Shown: positions 28,787 to 38,092, counted from the stretch's first letter. The stretch is DNA of 64,000 nt from Cupriavidus necator (GCF_013141915.1 NZ_SROX01000006.1:62001-126000); one strand, 5' to 3'. A program made the numbers and translations. The notes: generated from the sequence alone by a model not told the origin.

Positions 28787-30549
28787 GCGACGGCTCCTCG
28801 GCTTTCATGCGGTTCAGGCTCGGACCCGTCCGTCCCGCCGGCCTCGGGCGGCGCGTTCTGCGCGATAAAGTCTTCGGGCGCGCCCGGCACGCTGTAGGCA
28901 TAGGCCCAGCGGTACACCACCGGCAGGTGCGGGCCCCAGTTGCCGTGCGCCGGCGGCGTCTGCGGCGTCTGCCATTCCAGCGACGCGGCGCGCCACGGAT
29001 TGGCGTCGGCCTTGCGTCCGTGTCGCAGGCTCCAGACCAGGTTGAAGACAAAGAGCAGCTGCGCCGTGGCGACGATGAAGGCCGCCAACGAGATATACAT
29101 GTTCATCACATGCGCCGACTCCGGGATAAAGGCGTAGTTCTCGTAGGCGTAGTAGCGCCGCGGCATGCCCAGCACGCCCAGGTAGTGCATCGGGAAGAAG
29201 ATTGCATAGGTGCCGACGAAGGTCACCCAGAAATGGATGCGCCCCATGGTGTCGTCCAGCATCCTGCCGGTGACCTTCGGGTACCAGTGGTAGAGGCCGC
29301 CGAACACCACCAGGATCGGCGACACGCCCATCACCATGTGGAAGTGCGCGACCACGAAGTAGGTGTTCGACAGCGGGATGTCGACGCTGACATTGCCCAG
29401 GAACAGCCCGGTCAGCCCGCCGATGACGAAGGTGCTGATGAAGGCGATGGCGAACAGCATCGGCACGGTGAAATGGATATCGCCGCGCCACAGCGTGATG
29501 ACCCAGTTGTAGACCTTGATCGCGGTCGGGATCGCGATGATCAGCGTGGTGGTGGCGAAGAAGAAGCCGAAGTACGGGTTCATGCCGCTGACGAACATGT
29601 GGTGCGCCCATACCACCACCGACAGCACGCCTATCGCCAGGATCGCCCAGACCATGGTGCGGTAGCCGAAGATGCTCTTGCGCGAATGCACGCTGACCAG
29701 GTCAGAGACGATGCCGAAGGCCGGCAACGCGACGATGTACACCTCGGGGTGGCCGAAGAACCAGAACAGATGCTGGAACAGCAGCGGGCTGCCGCCCTTG
29801 TACTGCAGCTGCTGCCCCATCGACACCATCGCCGGCATGAAGAAGCTGGTGCCGAGCGTCTTGTCCAGCAGCATCATCACCGCCGACACGAACAGCGCCG
29901 GGAACGCCAGCAGCGCCAGGATGGTGGCCATGAAGATGCCCCACACCGACAGCGGCATGCGCAGCAGCGTCATGCCCTCGGTGCGCGCCTGCAGCACGGT
30001 GGTGACGTAGTTGAGGCCGCCCATGGTGGCGGCGACGATAAAGATCGCCAGCGACACCAGCATCAGGATGATGCCCCAGTCATGGCCCGGGGTGCCGGGC
30101 AGGATGGCCTGCGGCGGATACAGCGTCCAGCCCGCGCCGGTGGGCCCGCCCGGCACGAAGAAGCTGGTCAGCAGCACGATCACCGACAGCAGGTAGACCC
30201 AGAAGCTGAGCATGTTGAGGAACGGGAACACCATGTCGCGCGCGCCGACCATCAACGGGATCAGGTAGTTGCCAAACCCGCCCAGGAACAGCGCGGTCAG
30301 CAGGTAGATCACCATGATCATGCCGTGCATGGTGACGAACTGGTAGTAGCGGTTGGCGTCGATAAACTCGAACCGGCCCGGGAAGCCGAGCTGCATCCGC
30401 ATCAGGTTGGACAGCGCCACGCCCACCAGGCCCACCACGATCGCCACGATGGTGTATTGCACGGCGATGACCTTGTGGTCCTGGCTCCAGACATAGCGGG
30501 TCCAGAAGCTCTGCGGCGCGTGATGGGCAGCATCGTCGGCGTAAGCCAT
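28783..30549 (-). CDS. coxA: cytochrome c oxidase subunit I (caa3/A-type)
   Basis: A 588-aa, 12-helix catalytic subunit; ATG 30549 has GAGGAGACCTGC upstream. It has the low-spin and binuclear heme ligands and CuB residues expected: WFFGHPEVYIVALPAFG (CuB His, cross-linked Tyr and the E of the D channel), HHMFVSGM, and VVAHFHMVMG. The D-channel entrance (MVGARDMVFPFLNM) and K-channel Lys (IPTAIK) are present, so it is an A1-type proton pump reducing O2 to water. A 50-residue polar C-terminal tail is extra to the core. Genes for subunit II and the two subunits III flank it. Confidence 0.94.
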   Translation of the reverse strand: MAYADDAAHHAPQSFWTRYVWSQDHKVIAVQYTIVAIVVGLVGVALSNLMRMQLGFPGRFEFIDANRYYQFVTMHGMIMVIYLLTALFLGGFGNYLIPLMVGARDMVFPFLNMLSFWVYLLSVIVLLTSFFVPGGPTGAGWTLYPPQAILPGTPGHDWGIILMLVSLAIFIVAATMGGLNYVTTVLQARTEGMTLLRMPLSVWGIFMATILALLAFPALFVSAVMMLLDKTLGTSFFMPAMVSMGQQLQYKGGSPLLFQHLFWFFGHPEVYIVALPAFGIVSDLVSVHSRKSIFGYRTMVWAILAIGVLSVVVWAHHMFVSGMNPYFGFFFATTTLIIAIPTAIKVYNWVITLWRGDIHFTVPMLFAIAFISTFVIGGLTGLFLGNVSVDIPLSNTYFVVAHFHMVMGVSPILVVFGGLYHWYPKVTGRMLDDTMGRIHFWVTFVGTYAIFFPMHYLGVLGMPRRYYAYENYAFIPESAHVMNMYISLAAFIVATAQLLFVFNLVWSLRHGRKADANPWRAASLEWQTPQTPPAHGNWGPHLPVVYRWAYAYSVPGAPEDFIAQNAPPEAGGTDGSEPEPHESRGAVA

Positions 30550-30559
30550 GCAGGTCTCC

Positions 30560-31918
30560 TCACTTGCGCGGCGGCGCGGGCGCCGCCGACGGCGGCACGG
30601 CGACGGCCGTCGATGTCGTATAGGTGCCGGACGCGGCCCCGGGCGTAGCCGCGGGCGCGGCCGAGCGCGCCGCTGCCGTGGTGGCGGCACTGGTCGCGGC
30701 GGCGGGGCCGGCGGGCACATCGGCAGGGGCGACCGGCGCCACCGTGCCCGCCTCCGCCGCGCCGCTGCCGGCCGACTTGATATAGGCGGTCAGCGCGGCG
30801 ATCTCATCGTCGCTCAGCGGCAGTTTCGGCATCACCGGGCCAAATCCCTTGACCAGGCGTGCCTGCGGCTCGGCGATCTCCTTGTGCAGGAAGGCATCGT
30901 CTACCTTGGCGCTGCTGCCGTCGGCAAAGGTCTCGGTCTTGCCGTACAGGTCCTTCCAGGTCGGGCCCACGCCGGGGTTGCCGTCGATGCTGTGGCAACC
31001 CACGCAGCCCTTGCTCTGCGCCAGCGCGCGGCCCTTCTCGATGGTGCCGGCAGCGCCCGCCGCGCCGGGCGCGGCGGCGGCCATGGCCGCGGGTGGCGCC
31101 GCGGCTTTCGCCAGCGTCATGGCAAAGGTCTGCTGCTTCGCCAGCCACGCCTCGTAGGCGGCCGGCTCTTCCACCACCACCGTGCCGCGCATGTTGTAGT
31201 GGCCCACGCCGCACAGCTGCGCACACAGGATGTCGAAGCGTCCCGCCTGCGTGGGCGTGAACCAGAACGACGTCACCATGCCCGGCACCATGTTCATGCG
31301 CGCGCGGAACGGCGGCACGTAGAAGTCATGCAGCACGTCCTTGGAGCGCAGCAGCACCTTGATCGGCTTGTTCAGCGGCAGGTGCACTTCGGGGCCGACG
31401 ATGACGATGTTGTCGAGCCCGCGCGGGTCGTCCGGGTCCAGCCCGAGCGGATTCGCGCCGGTGACGAAGCGCGCGTCGGAAGCGCCCAGCTGCCCGCTCT
31501 TGCCGGGAAAGCGGAAGGCCCACGACCATTGCTGTCCGACCACTTCCATCACCATCGCCTCGCGCGGCGCGCGCACGTAATCGGCGTAGACGAACAGGCC
31601 CGGCGCCAGCAGCAGGATCACGCCCAGCGTGGTGCCACCGATCAGCCACAGTTCCAGCCTGCTGTTCTCGGGGTGATAGGACGCGCGGTGACCGGTGCCG
31701 CCGCCGGGATGCGGCGCGTCATGGCGGAAGCGCCAGACGATGTAGCCGACGAACAGGTTGATGCCGATGAAGAAGATGCCGGTGATGATGAGGGTAATGG
31801 TCAGCGTGTCGTCCATCTGTTTCCAGTTGGACGCCAGCGGCGTCGCCCACCACGGGCTCAGGAAATGGAAGAGCACCGAAGCGGCAACCATGACGACGAG
31901 TGCGATGGCCATCGCCAT
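30560..31918 (-). CDS. coxB: cytochrome c oxidase subunit II with fused cytochrome c domain (caa3 type)
   Basis: A 452-aa electron-entry subunit, first gene of the operon. ATG 31918 fits the GGAGGAG site better than the GTG at 31924. Two N-terminal helices are followed by the cupredoxin domain with the CuA motif CAQLCGVGHYNM. Then comes a c-type cytochrome with CVGCH (about residue 306) and a distal Met in GPVMPKLP. The last 60 residues are Ala/Pro/Thr-rich. The fused cytochrome defines the caa3 class, which takes electrons from cytochrome c and not quinol. Export is by the N-terminal helices. Confidence 0.92.
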   Translation of the reverse strand: MAMAIALVVMVAASVLFHFLSPWWATPLASNWKQMDDTLTITLIITGIFFIGINLFVGYIVWRFRHDAPHPGGGTGHRASYHPENSRLELWLIGGTTLGVILLLAPGLFVYADYVRAPREAMVMEVVGQQWSWAFRFPGKSGQLGASDARFVTGANPLGLDPDDPRGLDNIVIVGPEVHLPLNKPIKVLLRSKDVLHDFYVPPFRARMNMVPGMVTSFWFTPTQAGRFDILCAQLCGVGHYNMRGTVVVEEPAAYEAWLAKQQTFAMTLAKAAAPPAAMAAAAPGAAGAAGTIEKGRALAQSKGCVGCHSIDGNPGVGPTWKDLYGKTETFADGSSAKVDDAFLHKEIAEPQARLVKGFGPVMPKLPLSDDEIAALTAYIKSAGSGAAEAGTVAPVAPADVPAGPAAATSAATTAAARSAAPAATPGAASGTYTTSTAVAVPPSAAPAPPRK

Positions 31919-32132
31919 ATCCACCCTCCTCCTCGCACGCGGCGAGGGATGCGCAAGTCACGCAGGTAGAGATAAGACTAGTGCATGCCGTCAGGTCACT
32001 GCAAGGCGACACGCCGGCACATCGGTGTCGCGCTGCACAAGCGCGCGGCGCAAGGAAAAAAGCGGCGGCGGGAACCCCTGGTCCCCGCCGCCGCAGCGCC
32101 ATGTGCCGGTCCGTGTGCGGGCCAGCGCCGGG

Positions 32133-32636
32133 TCAGTGCGACACGTCCTTGCTCTCCAGCTTCCAGTAGGATGCCGCCGCCGCGATGCCGAAGATCAGGT
32201 GGCCGACGAAGGTATGCCAGCCGCGCACCTCGACGAACCACGGGAACGCTCGCGTCATCACATAGAAGTTGAAGACATAGACCACCACCCCGAATACCGC
32301 GCCAGCCAGCATGGCCATGCCCAAGCTGGAATCGAGCGTAAACGGCGCCAGGATCGCAGCCAGGATCATGCCCAGCACGGCACCCAGCACGAAGTGGATC
32401 ACCAGTGCCGCGGCCACGGTGCCGACGCTGAACAGCGAGGTCTGCAGCACCTCGGGCCCCATCACGATCGCGGCGATCATGCGCGTGACCACCCACGGGT
32501 TCACGCCAGACACCATCGATGACCAGAACAGTTCCAGCACCAGCAGCAACGCGCCCGCCGCCAGCCCCGACACCGCTGCCGCGGTCCAGTCCGGCAGTCG
32601 CCGCACGTAGTGGTGCGATTGCATGTGAAGTTCCAT
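32133..32636 (-). CDS. conserved four-helix membrane protein near the oxidase operon
   Basis: A 167-aa protein with no family I can name. ATG 32636 has GGAGGTGGGCT upstream. It begins MELHMQSHHYVRRLPDWTAA and has about four to five hydrophobic helices (LAAGALLLVLELFWSSMV, LFSVGTVAAALVIHFVLGAV, MLAGAVFGVVVYVFNFYVM, GHLIFGIAAAASYW). It precedes coxB in the same direction by 214 bp. A role in oxidase assembly is possible from position alone. Confidence 0.75.
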   Translation of the reverse strand: MELHMQSHHYVRRLPDWTAAAVSGLAAGALLLVLELFWSSMVSGVNPWVVTRMIAAIVMGPEVLQTSLFSVGTVAAALVIHFVLGAVLGMILAAILAPFTLDSSLGMAMLAGAVFGVVVYVFNFYVMTRAFPWFVEVRGWHTFVGHLIFGIAAAASYWKLESKDVSH

Positions 32637-32829
32637 AGCCCACCTCCGTCTCTCGTCGGCGGGGCATCGCACGAAAGGGGAAACACGCCCCGCGTCTCTG
32701 CTCAGCATAGGACACGTGTTTCCCGCTTCGAAGGCGGCCAGCCGAAAAAAGGCTCGGAATGCGTACGTGGCGCAACGATCGTCGATTCGCAAGTGCGGCC
32801 CCCGATACCTGGAGGGCCAGCCGCAAGCG

Positions 32830-32855
32830 GCGCATCGGGGACAATCCCGATGCGC
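32830..32855. promoter_or_regulatory. perfect 10-bp inverted repeat in the divergent oxidase-side promoter region
   Basis: GCGCATCGGG-GACAAT-CCCGATGCGC lies in the 281-bp gap between the divergent genes at 32636 and 32918. A good -10 box (TATACT, 32882-32887) for the plus-strand genes lies 27 bases downstream, while the expected -35 place is poor, which fits an activator-dependent promoter. Confidence 0.55.
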
Positions 32856-32917
32856 GTACCGTGCATCCGGCACACACTGCCTATACTGGAACCACAAAAG
32901 AGAGACAGGAGACCGCC

Positions 32918-33097
32918 ATGCACTTCACCGCGCATGATCTTGTATTCCTGATTCCGATGGCGCTGGTAGGCGTGATCGCCATGGGCTCGATCCCGGTGAC
33001 CGCCAGGTTCCTGCGCATCAGTTGCCGCACCATGGGCGCGCTGATCGGCGCACTGGTCGCGGTGCTGGTGCTGGAGGCATTACCGCTGCTGATCTGA
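32918..33097 (+). CDS. 59-aa membrane mini-protein
   Basis: ATG 32918 has a strong site (GACAGGAGACC) and a TATACT box 31 bases upstream. The product has two hydrophobic helices (DLVFLIPMALVGVIAMGSIP and MGALIGALVAVLVLEALPLL) and one Cys between them. I do not recognise a family. It is first in a row of three closely spaced small reading frames beside the cytochrome oxidase genes. Confidence 0.7.
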   Translation: MHFTAHDLVFLIPMALVGVIAMGSIPVTARFLRISCRTMGALIGALVAVLVLEALPLLI

Positions 33098-33141
33098 CTC
33101 CGCCGGGGTCTGCTGCACGCGCAGTGAGAGGAGGGGCCGCC

Positions 33142-33318
33142 ATGTCGATCGGCCTGCTTGCCGCCCTCATGGCGGCGCTGCTGTGCGTTACCGTGTTGCG
33201 CGCCTTATGGCGTTGCAGCCATCCCTACCGGATGCGCTACCGGCGTTGCGCGGCACAGCGCCAGCGCGCGGGGCTGTGCCGACACGCGCTGCACAAGCAC
33301 GGCGGGCACCACCACTGA
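33142..33318 (+). CDS. 58-aa membrane-anchored Cys/His-rich mini-protein
   Basis: ATG 33142 follows an excellent ribosome site (GAGAGGAGGGGCC). One N-terminal helix (MSIGLLAALMAALLCVTVLR) is followed by a basic tail with three further Cys and seven His: RCSHPYRMRYRRCAAQ, then GLCRHALHKHGGHHH. Metal binding is a reasonable guess from composition, and the neighbouring CuA/CuB oxidase genes would need copper handling. No known family is recognised. It starts 44 bases after the preceding mini-protein. Confidence 0.65.
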   Translation: MSIGLLAALMAALLCVTVLRALWRCSHPYRMRYRRCAAQRQRAGLCRHALHKHGGHHH

Positions 33319-33322
33319 AGCC

Positions 33323-33775
33323 GTGCCCTGGCGATGCTTCACGCCGCTTCACACCGGCGCGCGCTTCCTCAAGCTGGCCGCGCTGCTGGCCATGGCTTCT
33401 CCCTATCCGATGTTCCTGCTGGTGCAGACCCGCGAGGCCCCGGCCATCGTGCTTGGCATCGCGCTGGCGGTGGTGTGCATGGCCGCCTTCTATGCGGTGA
33501 TCGCGGGTTTTGTCAGCGGTGTCTTCGAGACCCGCGTGCGCTACGAGCGCTTCGCGCCAGACGTGCTGGTGCTGGCACTTGGCTTCGACATCTATCGCGA
33601 AGACCCGCAGTCGCTGGTGGAGGTATCGACCGACGGCTTTGGCCGCCTGGGCCGCTGCGTTGTGGCGATGGGCCTGCCAACGCTGGTCGTGCAGGAAGGC
33701 GGGTATCACCTTGACGCGCTTGCCGCCAATGGCCGCGCCTTCTTCAACGGCATGGACGCCGGCCTTGCCGGCTAG
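33323..33775 (+). pseudogene. chimera: membrane segments fused to the C-terminal third of a histone-deacetylase-like amidohydrolase
   Basis: An open frame of about 150 codons, starting at GTG 33323 or at ATG 33391, without a good ribosome site. The first 70 residues are two hydrophobic helices (ASPYPMFLLVQTREAPAIVL, FYAVIAGFVSGVFETR). From about residue 71 (ERFAPDVLVLALGFDIYRED) to the end (LPTLVVQEGGYHLDALAANG) it matches the last part of HDAC/acetylpolyamine amidohydrolase enzymes. The catalytic His/Asp/zinc-ligand portion is missing, so it cannot be an active deacetylase. Best explained as a deletion that joined a small membrane gene to an amidohydrolase remnant. It may still be expressed as a membrane protein. 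Confidence 0.65.
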
Positions 33776-33785
33776 CCTGGTGCCG

Positions 33786-33812
33786 GGCCTTGGGTGGGCC
33801 GCGGCCAAGGCC
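33786..33812. terminator. hairpin between convergent genes
   Basis: GGCCTTGG pairs with CCAAGGCC across an 11-base loop, in the 59-bp gap between the chimera and the convergent rubredoxin gene. There is no T-tract, so its role in termination is uncertain. Confidence 0.4.
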
Positions 33813-33834
33813 ATAACTGGAAGTGCCTGCGGCG

Positions 33835-34032
33835 TTACAACTCGATCATGGCGAATTCTCCCTTGCCGACGTCGCATTCCGGGCAACGCCAGTCATCGGG
33901 GATGTCCTCCCAGCGCGTGCCGGGGGCAATGCCGTCTTCCGGCCAGCCCTGCTCTTCGTCATAGACCCAGCCGCAGATCACGCATACCCAGGTCTTGAAG
34001 GCGACGGTCGCTTCGATTTGGTCCTGCTGCAA
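33835..34032 (-). CDS. rubA: rubredoxin
   Basis: A 65-aa iron-sulfur electron carrier. The two CxxC knuckles that hold the Fe(Cys)4 site are WVCVICGWVYDE and WRCPECDVGK, with the usual GIAPGTRWEDIPDDW between. TTG 34032 is the likely start because AGGAGTG sits upstream and no ATG is available. Rubredoxins pass single electrons to partners such as alkane hydroxylases, oxidases or oxidative-stress reductases; no such partner is adjacent. Confidence 0.93.
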   Translation of the reverse strand: MQQDQIEATVAFKTWVCVICGWVYDEEQGWPEDGIAPGTRWEDIPDDWRCPECDVGKGEFAMIEL

Positions 34033-34138
34033 AACTCACTCCTGATTCGGCGATGGAACGGATTGTTCGGGCCGAATCATACCGGTTTTCGGCGCAGGGC
34101 CTGCGGCGGCGCCGCGCGGTGCGGCGCCGCCACCCGGA

Positions 34139-37100
34139 CTAGCCGCGGATGGAAAAGTCCACGCGGTTGGGCGTGCCCTTGTCCTTGATGCCCTCGGCGC
34201 TGAGCCTTGGCGCGGTCAGGAACAGCCGGCTTTCGGGCACCTTGCCATCGCGCTCGAGCGACTGCTTGACCGCCAGCGCGCGCTGTTCGGCAAGGCGCTT
34301 CAGGTCGGCCTCGGTAACGGTGGCGTTGGCCATCAGCAGCTTCTCCATCTCCTCCGGCGGCAAGCTCTTGGCAAAGCCGACGAAGTTGCGCGGCTTCTTC
34401 ATCGAGGTGCGCTGGTAGACCTGCTCCAGGTACTTGGGGTACTCGGCCTTGCTGACCTTGACCTCGGCGCCCTGCGCGCCGGCTTCGGCTTCGCCGGCGT
34501 CGGCACCCGCCTGCGCGTTGTCGCGCAGGTCGCGGCGCTTCTGCTCCGCCACGCGCGCATCGAGCCACGCGCGGCGCGCGCCGGCTTCATCGGTGGCGGG
34601 ATCGATACGGCCGCTGATCTCCAGCCGCAGCGAGGGCCGGTCATTGAGCGCCTGGCCCAGCTTGGCGATCTTGTCCTTCGCCGCCGGGGTCAGCGTGGCG
34701 GTGCCGGGCGCGAACTCGACATAGCCCAGTTCCTCGCCGCTGCCGCCGAAGGCCGAGGCAATCAGCGAGAACGGCGACGTGATTGCCTTGGTCAGCAGGT
34801 TGACGATCACACGCACGATCACGCCGCCGATGCTGAACTCCGGGTCCGACAGCGAGCCCGACACCGGCAGGTTCACGTCGATCACGCCGTTGCGGTCCTT
34901 GAGCAGCGACACCGCCAGCAGCACCGGCAGCTTGGTCGCGTCGGGGCTGTCGACACGTTCGCCAAAGGTCAGCTGGTCGAGGAACAGGTGGTTGCGCGCA
35001 TCGAGCTTGCCGTTCTCGATCTTGTAGGCTACGTCGACGGTCAGCTTGCCCTTGGTGATGGGATAGCCGGCGTACTTGGCGGCATAGGGGGTGAGCCGCG
35101 TCAGTTCGACGCCGGAGGCCTTGGCGGCAATATCGAGGAACAGCTGCTCGCCCAGCGGATTGAGCTTGCCGCTGATATTGACCGGCGCGTCGTCGTCGAT
35201 GCGGCCGTCCAGCACCAGGTCGGCCGGCGTGGGATCGCCCGACGACACCCTGGACACCGAGCCCTTCATGCCGGTCAGGTTGGCGGTGTAGTTGGGCTTG
35301 ACGAAGAAGTCCGAGAAATTGATGTTGCCCTTGTCGACCGAGACCCCGCCGATGCGGATTTGCGGCTTGGGCCCGCCGGGCTTCTGCTCGACCTGGGCCG
35401 TGCGGGTATCGCCGGCCTGCACCGGCGGCGCGGCCGGCGCCGAGGCCGGGTTGGCCTGGGTCAGGCTGGTCGATGGTGCGGCCTCGCCCTTCTCCGCGCC
35501 GCCGGACATCACATCCTGCAGGTTCAGGCGGCCGTTGGCGTTCAGGATCACGCGGGCGTAGAAGTCGGACAGCGCGACATTGCCCAGGCTCACGCGCATC
35601 GGGCCCTTGCTGTCGTCCATCGCAAAGTCGATGCCCGATACCGCCAGCGAGCGCCAGCGCAGGAAGTCGTCGCCGCTGACGCGGTCCACCGTGCGCACAT
35701 TGCCGGTCTGCACATTGCCGTTGAAATGCGTGGACAGCGGCTTGCCGGTGGGCGCATCGACATCGAGCCGGCCCTTGACCGTGAGCGTACCGCTGCGCAG
35801 CGCGGCGTTGAAGCGGTCGGCCAGGTAAGGCTGCAACGGGCTCACGTCGACCTGGCGCAAGTCCAGCTGCAGGCGGCTGGCCGGGACGGCCGGCAACACC
35901 GTGCCATCGATGCCGATCACGCCGCGGCGGCCGGACTCCGCATGCAGTTTGAGCGGCACCGCTGCCGGCGTCAGCGGCCAGGCCACGGCGCCGGTGGTCA
36001 GGCCGATATTGCGGAACTGGTGGATCACCGGGCGGCCACGGTTGGCCTGGGCCGGCTGGTAGTCCGCGAGACGGGCGCTGCCGCCTTCCACCACGACCTT
36101 GCCGATATTGGCCTTCCAGGCGCCGCCCGCGCCCGCGCCAGCGCCATTGGCGCTGGCCGGCGCCGCGCGCCGCGGCGTGGCGCGCGCCTGCTGCGCGGAT
36201 TCGCCCGCCCACAGCCGCGCCATCTCGCTCAGCTCGCCGCGATGGTCGCGCGTGGCCGCGATCTGCGGCTGTGCCAGCGTGACCTGGCGGGTGGCAAAGG
36301 TCTGTCTGGCGAGGTCGAACTCGATATCTTCCAGCACCAGCTTCTGCGCCTGCAGCAGCGGCAGTGCGGCACCGTCGCGGTCGCCGGCGCGGTCGCGCGC
36401 ACGGCGGCCGGCGCCCTGCGCCCGGTCCGCGGCCGGCGCATTGGCTTCAGTGCCGGGCGGCGCGGCGGCGGCCGGCATCACCACCGGCTCGCGCGTGGCC
36501 AGGTACAGCGGCGCCAACTCCAGCCGCGATTTTTCCAGTACGAACTGGAACTGCGGCGCGCCCCATGCCATGCGGTAATGCAGTTCCGCATTGACCGCGG
36601 TGGTGCCGAACTGGCTGCGCAACTCGCGCGGCCACCAGGCGGCAAACCCTTGCGGCCGCAAGCCGGTGGTTTCGAGCGTGCCGGCCATCGAGCCGTCGCG
36701 CAGCAGCAGGTCGCCGGTGTGGTGCAGGGTCTGGCCATCGGCCACGGTCAGCGTAGCCTCGACGCGCACGGGCTTGTCGCCGTCGGTGCCGGCCAAGCCC
36801 TTGACCTCGGCATCGAGCGGCCCGAGCGCGAGCTTGCCCGGGCCCGATGGCGCCAGCGCGTCTGCGAATCCCAGCCGGGCCTGCCGGACCACGATGCGGT
36901 CGACGGCATAGCGCCACGGCATTTCCTTGGCCGCCGCCGTCGCGGGGTTAGCCGGCGCCGCCGAAGCTGCCGCGGGGGCCGAGGCCGGCGTGGGCGCCGG
37001 CGCCACCCCATCGGTGGATCGGCTCGCCGCCTGCGGCAGGAATGCCGTGGCCAGGTTTAGCGAGCCGTCGGCGCGCCGCGCCGCCTCCACCGCCAGCCCT

Positions 37101-38092
37101 TCGATCTCGACGCTGCGCAGCTGCGCGCGGTGTGCCAGCGGCTCCAGCCTGGCGATATCGACCGCCAGCTTGCCGCTGCGTACCAGCGGCTGCCCGGCAC
37201 GCGTGCGCACCTCGGCATCGCGCAGCGCGGCGGTGCCCATCACCACCATCTCCTGCGTGTCCTGCTGCTGGCGGAACGCCACCCTCAGGCGCGTATCAAG
37301 CTTGCCGGACTTGACCTCGGCATCGCGCAGCGTCGGCGCGAACGCCATCAGCCGCGCCACTTCGAGCCCGTCCAGGTTGACGTTGAGCCGGGTCTGGCGC
37401 GAATCGGCAAAGGGCAGCACCTCGCCGTCCAGCGCCAGCGGCGTGCCGTTGACCTGCGCGCTCAGGGTGGGCCGGGTCACGATCTCGACGTCGTGCGGCA
37501 GGTTGGAGAGGAACGGCAGCGTCAGCGTCAGGTTGTCGACGCGCAGCGTGGTGTCGAGGAGCTTGTCGTCATAGCGCAGGCTGCTGCCGGTCACGGCGAT
37601 GTTGTTCACCGAGAAGCGTGCCGGCTCGGCATCGGCCGGTTTGGGCGGCAGCGCCGCAAACTTTTCCTGCACATCGGCAAAGCTCATGCGGCCGTCGGCG
37701 CCGCGCACCACGTGCACCGCCAGGCGGTCGACATGCAGGTTGTCCACCACCGGCGCCAGGTGCCAGATGGAGGCCAGCGAGGTATCGGCCTGCGCCTCGC
37801 CCAGCGTCAGCGCCGGCGTCTTGCCGTCACGCTCGTAGATGGTCAGGTCGGTCAGCGTGGCCGCCAGTTCGAACGGCCGCACATGCGCCTGCCCCAGCGT
37901 GACCTTGCGCCCAAGTGCCTCGGTCGCGTGCTTTTCAACCAGGTATTGGATCAGCGGCGGGCCGCCGAAATACCCCGCCAGCCCGAACACCGCCAGCGCC
38001 GCCGCCACGCCGCCCGCGATACGCATGGCCAGCCGGCCGCGCGGCGTGGCAGCCACGGTGGCTGCAGCCTGGATGGATTGCTTGAATGCCAT
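34139..38092 (-). CDS. giant AsmA-like DUF748 protein
   Basis: A 1317-aa protein. One N-terminal membrane anchor (about 24-45, IAGGVAAALAVFGLAGYFGG) is followed by a long beta-rich periplasmic body. Repeated AsmA/DUF748 units are visible (LEKHATEALGRKVTLGQA-like at 52-70, NINFSDFFVKPNYTANLTGM, VDVAYKIENGKLDARNHLFL). Near the C terminus a stretch like YVEFAPGTATLTPAAKDKI with LRLEISGRIDPATDE resembles an OmpA-type domain. AsmA-family proteins are bridge-like lipid transporters between the membranes; that role is inferred here. Ala/Pro-rich linkers (about 380, 560, 635, 895) are low complexity. It appears to be a single-gene unit. Confidence 0.85.
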   Translation of the reverse strand: MAFKQSIQAAATVAATPRGRLAMRIAGGVAAALAVFGLAGYFGGPPLIQYLVEKHATEALGRKVTLGQAHVRPFELAATLTDLTIYERDGKTPALTLGEAQADTSLASIWHLAPVVDNLHVDRLAVHVVRGADGRMSFADVQEKFAALPPKPADAEPARFSVNNIAVTGSSLRYDDKLLDTTLRVDNLTLTLPFLSNLPHDVEIVTRPTLSAQVNGTPLALDGEVLPFADSRQTRLNVNLDGLEVARLMAFAPTLRDAEVKSGKLDTRLRVAFRQQQDTQEMVVMGTAALRDAEVRTRAGQPLVRSGKLAVDIARLEPLAHRAQLRSVEIEGLAVEAARRADGSLNLATAFLPQAASRSTDGVAPAPTPASAPAAASAAPANPATAAAKEMPWRYAVDRIVVRQARLGFADALAPSGPGKLALGPLDAEVKGLAGTDGDKPVRVEATLTVADGQTLHHTGDLLLRDGSMAGTLETTGLRPQGFAAWWPRELRSQFGTTAVNAELHYRMAWGAPQFQFVLEKSRLELAPLYLATREPVVMPAAAAPPGTEANAPAADRAQGAGRRARDRAGDRDGAALPLLQAQKLVLEDIEFDLARQTFATRQVTLAQPQIAATRDHRGELSEMARLWAGESAQQARATPRRAAPASANGAGAGAGGAWKANIGKVVVEGGSARLADYQPAQANRGRPVIHQFRNIGLTTGAVAWPLTPAAVPLKLHAESGRRGVIGIDGTVLPAVPASRLQLDLRQVDVSPLQPYLADRFNAALRSGTLTVKGRLDVDAPTGKPLSTHFNGNVQTGNVRTVDRVSGDDFLRWRSLAVSGIDFAMDDSKGPMRVSLGNVALSDFYARVILNANGRLNLQDVMSGGAEKGEAAPSTSLTQANPASAPAAPPVQAGDTRTAQVEQKPGGPKPQIRIGGVSVDKGNINFSDFFVKPNYTANLTGMKGSVSRVSSGDPTPADLVLDGRIDDDAPVNISGKLNPLGEQLFLDIAAKASGVELTRLTPYAAKYAGYPITKGKLTVDVAYKIENGKLDARNHLFLDQLTFGERVDSPDATKLPVLLAVSLLKDRNGVIDVNLPVSGSLSDPEFSIGGVIVRVIVNLLTKAITSPFSLIASAFGGSGEELGYVEFAPGTATLTPAAKDKIAKLGQALNDRPSLRLEISGRIDPATDEAGARRAWLDARVAEQKRRDLRDNAQAGADAGEAEAGAQGAEVKVSKAEYPKYLEQVYQRTSMKKPRNFVGFAKSLPPEEMEKLLMANATVTEADLKRLAEQRALAVKQSLERDGKVPESRLFLTAPRLSAEGIKDKGTPNRVDFSIRG

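Noticed and set aside
28807..30648. A 613-codon plus-strand frame opposite coxA.
   Set aside because: It is antisense to subunit I, whose metal ligands are all present on the minus strand.
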